Origin: an uncultured Desulfobacterium sp.
GTDB lineage: Bacteria; Desulfobacterota; Desulfobacteria; Desulfobacterales; Desulfobacteraceae
DNA: 7,133 nt
Assembly (NCBI GenBank): GCA_937124525.1
Contig: CAKZLA010000582.1
Coordinates: forward strand, 1-7,133
Reading direction: 5' to 3'
The first letter of the stretch is position 1. Every line of letters starts with the position of its first letter. A program made the position numbers and the translations under genes. Below are positions 4,925-7,133 of the stretch, in pieces. The notes beneath the pieces are model-generated. The model worked only from the letters and a program-made list of their open reading frames with translations, ran no database searches and was not told the DNA's origin.

Positions 4925-5924
4925 GAAGTGTATAAAACATGGTGTCCACGGCCATGAGGGGGAATTGCCGTGGAAGTGCCTCTTTTTTAATGGGGATAAA
5001 TCCGTTTTTTTCATAAAACCTGTGGGCGGCCAGAAATTTGTCAGTGGTGCCAAGGAAGATCTCTGATATGCCTTTTGTGACGGACCATTCAAGGGAGGTT
5101 CGCAACAGATCCGCAGCGGTTCCGGATGTTTTTCCCCTGAAGTCCGGATGGACAAACATCTTTCTCAATGCTGCCTGGCCATTGCCAATATCCTTCAGGG
5201 AAAGGGAGCCAACCACCTGTCCCTGACTCACCGCGATCCAGAAATTGCCGGTTCCCTGCTGGTAAAATCCCTGGATGTCCCCAAGGTCGGGCTGGTCCTG
5301 GGCTGTGATGGGAATATGGAATTCGGTTTGCTGGATACTGAGAATCAGGGCCATCACCTGTTCCTTAAAGCAAGGGGAAAACCTGCGTATGTGCAGATTG
5401 ATTTTGTGATCTGTCCGGTCTTCTGTCAAGGCACCGATGCCGGTATTCACCTTTTCAAGTATGGCAACCAGATCTGTCTTCTGATCCGGGGTCAGCCCCT
5501 GCATCAGGTTGTTGATTCGTTCATAATAATCCGGCAAAATGGATTCCAGGCGCTGGACCCCCCTGGCTGTCAATCGGATGGTCTGCTTTCTCCTGTCACC
5601 AGGATCCGGCTGCCGGATGACAAGGTGGTCCTTTTCAAGGACACTGATCAGTCCGGTGATGGTGGCCCGCGTTTTTCCGAGTTTTTCTGCCAGTTGCGAC
5701 GGGGTCAGGGCGGTGTCTGGGGTGCGGTTTAATATGGCCAGAACCAGAAATCGGCCCTGGGAAATCCCGTAGAATGCCAGCATCTTTTCAAACCCAGCCA
5801 AAAGATCGCTGCCGGTTCTCATCAGCCCTACCAATGACTGGACAGACTTGATATCCATTTTGTCGTACCGTCTGGCCAAGTCTTCAAATTGCCCTTGACT
5901 GGGCGTGTCCCTCTGTAGAAACAT
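4887..5924 (-). CDS. Bifunctional MarR-type regulator / GNAT acetyltransferase
   Basis: A 345-residue fusion. Residues about 25-165 form a MarR domain: the winged HTH includes LTPSQLAEKLGKTRATITGL (73-92), and the wing carries DPGDRRKQTIRLT (107-119) with the conserved D-x-R-R. Residues about 176-335 form a GNAT domain: the acetyl-CoA loop follows LRKMFVHPDFRGK (253-265) and continues SGTAADLL, a variant of the R/Q-x-x-G-x-G/A signature, and AAHRFYEKNGF (299-309) is the usual C-terminal motif. Such MarR-GNAT fusions are a known architecture; they may couple acetylation of a small molecule or protein to gene control. A strong AAAGGAGG precedes ATG 5924 by 4 nt. It lies tail-to-tail with the cupin operon. 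The last ten or so residues (QEKRTRGFNT) look less natural than those in the shifted frame, so the true C-terminus may have been altered by a frameshift. Confidence 0.88.
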   Translation of the reverse strand: MFLQRDTPSQGQFEDLARRYDKMDIKSVQSLVGLMRTGSDLLAGFEKMLAFYGISQGRFLVLAILNRTPDTALTPSQLAEKLGKTRATITGLISVLEKDHLVIRQPDPGDRRKQTIRLTARGVQRLESILPDYYERINNLMQGLTPDQKTDLVAILEKVNTGIGALTEDRTDHKINLHIRRFSPCFKEQVMALILSIQQTEFHIPITAQDQPDLGDIQGFYQQGTGNFWIAVSQGQVVGSLSLKDIGNGQAALRKMFVHPDFRGKTSGTAADLLRTSLEWSVTKGISEIFLGTTDKFLAAHRFYEKNGFIPIKKEALPRQFPLMAVDTMFYTLHVQEKRTRGFNT

Positions 5925-5928
5925 TCTG

Positions 5929-5936
5929 CCTCCTTT
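5929..5936 (-). promoter_or_regulatory. Ribosome binding site of the MarR-GNAT gene
   Basis: AAAGGAGG on the minus strand (5936-5929), 4 nt before ATG 5924. It supports this start over the in-frame ATG at codon 23. Confidence 0.65.
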
Positions 5937-5942
5937 GCAAAT

Positions 5943-5982
5943 GTAGTTAGGTGGCTAATTACATAGTACGGCACCTAACTAC
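5943..5982. promoter_or_regulatory. 40-bp operator region: long dyad of two MarR-like sites
   Basis: GTAGTTAGGTG (5943-5953) and CACCTAACTAC (5972-5982) are perfect 11-bp inverted arms separated by 18 bp. Each 20-bp half is itself an imperfect dyad: GTAGTTAG-GTGG-CTAATTAC (5943-5962) is symmetric at 14 of 16 arm positions, while 5963-5982 is weaker. The region thus looks like a strong and a weak MarR site placed face to face, between the candidate -35 and the ribosome binding site of the MarR-GNAT gene. Autoregulation is inferred. Confidence 0.65.
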
Positions 5983-5989
5983 TTGTCAA
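5960..5989 (-). promoter_or_regulatory. Candidate promoter of the MarR-GNAT gene
   Basis: On the minus strand a perfect -35 TTGACA (5989-5984) is followed by TACTAT (5968-5963, 15-nt spacer) or TATGTA (5965-5960, 18-nt spacer). Neither -10 is ideal. Both lie within the operator dyad. Confidence 0.45.
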
Positions 5990-6117
5990 GACATAACTTG
6001 CCGCCAACTCCACAATTCAATTTAAGAAAAACCAGCGTCAATAAGGGGAAACAGATTTTTAAATTCGTCTATTCCAATTGATTCTTGACAAGAAGGGCGA
6101 TTATTTCATACTTATTC
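5990..6117. other. Intergenic region with a possible coding remnant
   Basis: About 130 bp between the MarR-GNAT promoter and the UPF0158-like gene. On the minus strand a frame ending at TAA (6024-6022) reads, before the stop, IDEFKNLFPLIDAGFS, which looks like a protein C-terminus but has no start of its own. A 13-bp palindrome TTCTTGACAAGAA lies at 6082-6094. No terminator with a T-run is seen. Confidence 0.35.
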
Positions 6118-6402
6118 CTACCTTTTTAATATAAATAGGGAAACAATAGTGTATGGATGTGGAAAACCTTCGCGCAAATTTAACCAAATTTTTCTGTTGT
6201 TCGCATATTTTGTGATTGATTGCGTGTCTTCAATTTGCCAATCACGCAGTATGCAATTTTCAAGTTCATCCTCTTCTTCCGCCGCACTCATTTCTTCATT
6301 TGAAACGATGTAAACCGTCCCATCATCTGTATTGTAAAATGAAGATTCCTCGTCAAATATCATTTCCAATTCATCTGCTATTTCAACTATTTTTACTTTC
6401 AC
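6118..6402 (-). CDS. UPF0158-family protein, short form lacking the C-terminal part
   Basis: A 94-residue acidic protein. The start is GTG (6402-6400), preceded by AAAGGAA at a suitable distance. The N-terminal half matches my memory of UPF0158: VEIADELEMIFDEESSFYNT, then a GTVYIVSNEEMSAAEEEDE segment (28-46) and DWQ at 54-56. The later LREGFPHPYTIVSLFI (77-91+) aligns with the family's LPxxFDIHEYxIMExF region if one residue is missing. Family members are usually near 140 residues and continue with a G-K-G-A-F-R-R-F-like block; this protein stops after ILKR, and the downstream DNA does not clearly encode that block in any frame. It may be a truncated gene or a natural short form. Family function is unknown. 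Neighbouring rhuM is also damaged, which favours decay. Confidence 0.65.
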   Translation of the reverse strand: MKVKIVEIADELEMIFDEESSFYNTDDGTVYIVSNEEMSAAEEEDELENCILRDWQIEDTQSITKYANNRKIWLNLREGFPHPYTIVSLFILKR

Positions 6403-6442
6403 CTATTTCCTTTCTTTTTTTGACCATCCCAACATCTCAAAT

Positions 6443-6459
6443 AACCGGATAGACCGGTT
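6443..6459 (-). terminator. Short hairpin between rhuM and the UPF0158-like gene
   Basis: AACCGG (6443-6448) and CCGGTT (6454-6459) pair around a 5-nt loop, and AAAT/ATTT outside extend the stem with a one-base bulge. It lies about 60 bp after the rhuM stop. Without a T-run it is only a weak terminator candidate. Confidence 0.3.
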
Positions 6460-6515
6460 CATTTGGTTGGTTGGAATTAAGTATGGATGTCCCCCGATTT
6501 CATACCTGAAAATCT

Positions 6516-7133
6516 CTATTCTTTATCCTCATTTTTCTGTTCCAACTGCTTGATCATCCGGTCAAAGTCACTTTCAAAGAGGCGATCCTGAATGATACGG
6601 TATCTTTCAAATTCACTTTCGGCATGGGTCTTGGCAATTTCTGCTGTGACTTTTCCTGCGTCCTGCAAAATTTTCCGGTCTGTCGCTTCGATGAACCGGT
6701 TGAGGCGTTTTTCCCAGTCTTGCATCGTCATAGGGATCTGCCGTAGCGCCATATCTTCCGCAACGTCCAGATAGGCAGAGACCAACCGCTGCAATTGCGC
6801 CATTTCATTTTTGGTCAAATAGTTTTTGGCCACACTGACATCGAACTTTTGAATTTTACCTTTTGGAGCGTCTTTCCAGGTGGTCAGCCCCATATTATCT
6901 TTTTTGTGGTCCGCACGGTCTACGATCATTTCCGCAGCCGTCTGGCCATAGATTGCCCAATGCAGCTTGTTTTGTACCATCGTAAAAAAGCGCTTCGTAG
7001 CTTGAGCCGTTATATCATAATCAATGGACGAGGCATAGATATCGGTAATTTTCTGATAGAACTTACGCTCACTCAGACGAATTTCCCGGAGACGCTGCAT
7101 TTGCTCTACAAAATATTATTTGCCAAGGACAGA
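6516..7133 (-). pseudogene. rhuM: RhuM-family protein, C-terminal part, interrupted by an in-frame TAA
   Basis: The frame from 7100 to 6516 encodes 194 residues matching the C-terminal part of the RhuM family (virulence/abortive-type proteins first noted in Salmonella pathogenicity island 3; biochemical role unknown). Recognisable blocks are REIRLSERKFYQKITDIYA (5-23), NKLHWAIYGQTAAEMI (44-59), NMGLTTWKDAPKGKI (69-83), DAGKVTAEIA (147-156) and a final YRIIQDRLFESDFDRMIK (167-184). Upstream of ATG 7100 the same frame continues as SVLGK-stop-YFVEQ to the window edge, and this also resembles the family (VLGK-x-YF). The TAA at 7118-7116 therefore looks like a nonsense codon inside a gene whose full length should be around 330 residues. 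No good ribosome site precedes ATG 7100, so internal restart is unlikely. The remaining N-terminal part lies beyond the window. A sequencing error or stop readthrough are alternatives. Confidence 0.75.

Noticed and set aside
5148..5732. A 194-codon plus-strand frame opposite the MarR-GNAT gene
   Set aside because: It is antisense to a clearly recognisable two-domain protein with a good ribosome site; the plus-strand product has no family character.
1..7133. CRISPR array, tRNA, rRNA or intact insertion sequence
   Set aside because: No regularly spaced long repeats, no cloverleaf-like segment with T-loop motif and no transposase frame were seen on either strand.

Overview
The window looks like an accessory stretch of a Gram-negative bacterial chromosome. 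It is dominated by small self-contained regulatory cassettes. No rRNA, tRNA, CRISPR array or intact mobile element is visible. The protein families (CerR-type TetR, MarR-GNAT fusion, UPF0158, RhuM) and the mixed base composition fit a deltaproteobacterium/Desulfobacterota-like host. That assignment rests on general impression only and is weak.

Layout: (1) Positions 1-113, minus strand: the start of a gene running off the left edge, whose first residues carry a twin-arginine-like motif. (2) Positions 114-291: a divergent control region with an 18-bp palindrome and three 9-bp direct repeats. (3) Positions 292-2366, plus: a TetR/CerR-type regulator overlapping an amidase-signature hydrolase by 4 bp, followed by a 33-nt hairpin. 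(4) Positions 2423-2769: mostly non-coding, ending in a perfect 11-bp inverted repeat that overlaps a candidate promoter. (5) Positions 2770-4701, plus: an operon of MarR regulator, 12-TM MFS transporter (4-bp overlap) and small cupin. (6) Positions 4702-5924, minus: a MarR-GNAT fusion gene with a long operator palindrome upstream, and apparent remnants of reading frames beyond its 3' end. (7) Positions 6118-6402, minus: a short UPF0158-family protein that seems to lack its C-terminal part. (8) Positions 6516-7133, minus: the C-terminal part of a RhuM-family protein interrupted by an in-frame TAA.

How the parts work together: each of the three regulators (TetR, MarR, MarR-GNAT) has its own inverted repeat over or next to a candidate promoter. 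The likely picture is three independent, autoregulated, ligand-responsive units. The TetR unit controls a hydrolase and perhaps the divergent exported protein. The first MarR unit controls an efflux pump plus a cupin. The MarR-GNAT protein combines regulator and acetyltransferase in one chain. The right-hand third (after about 4700) shows gene decay: a possible frameshifted tail, a lost start codon, a truncated UPF0158 gene and a nonsense codon in rhuM. I did not find a convincing new multi-gene system. The most informative signals are the operator architectures and the decay marks.
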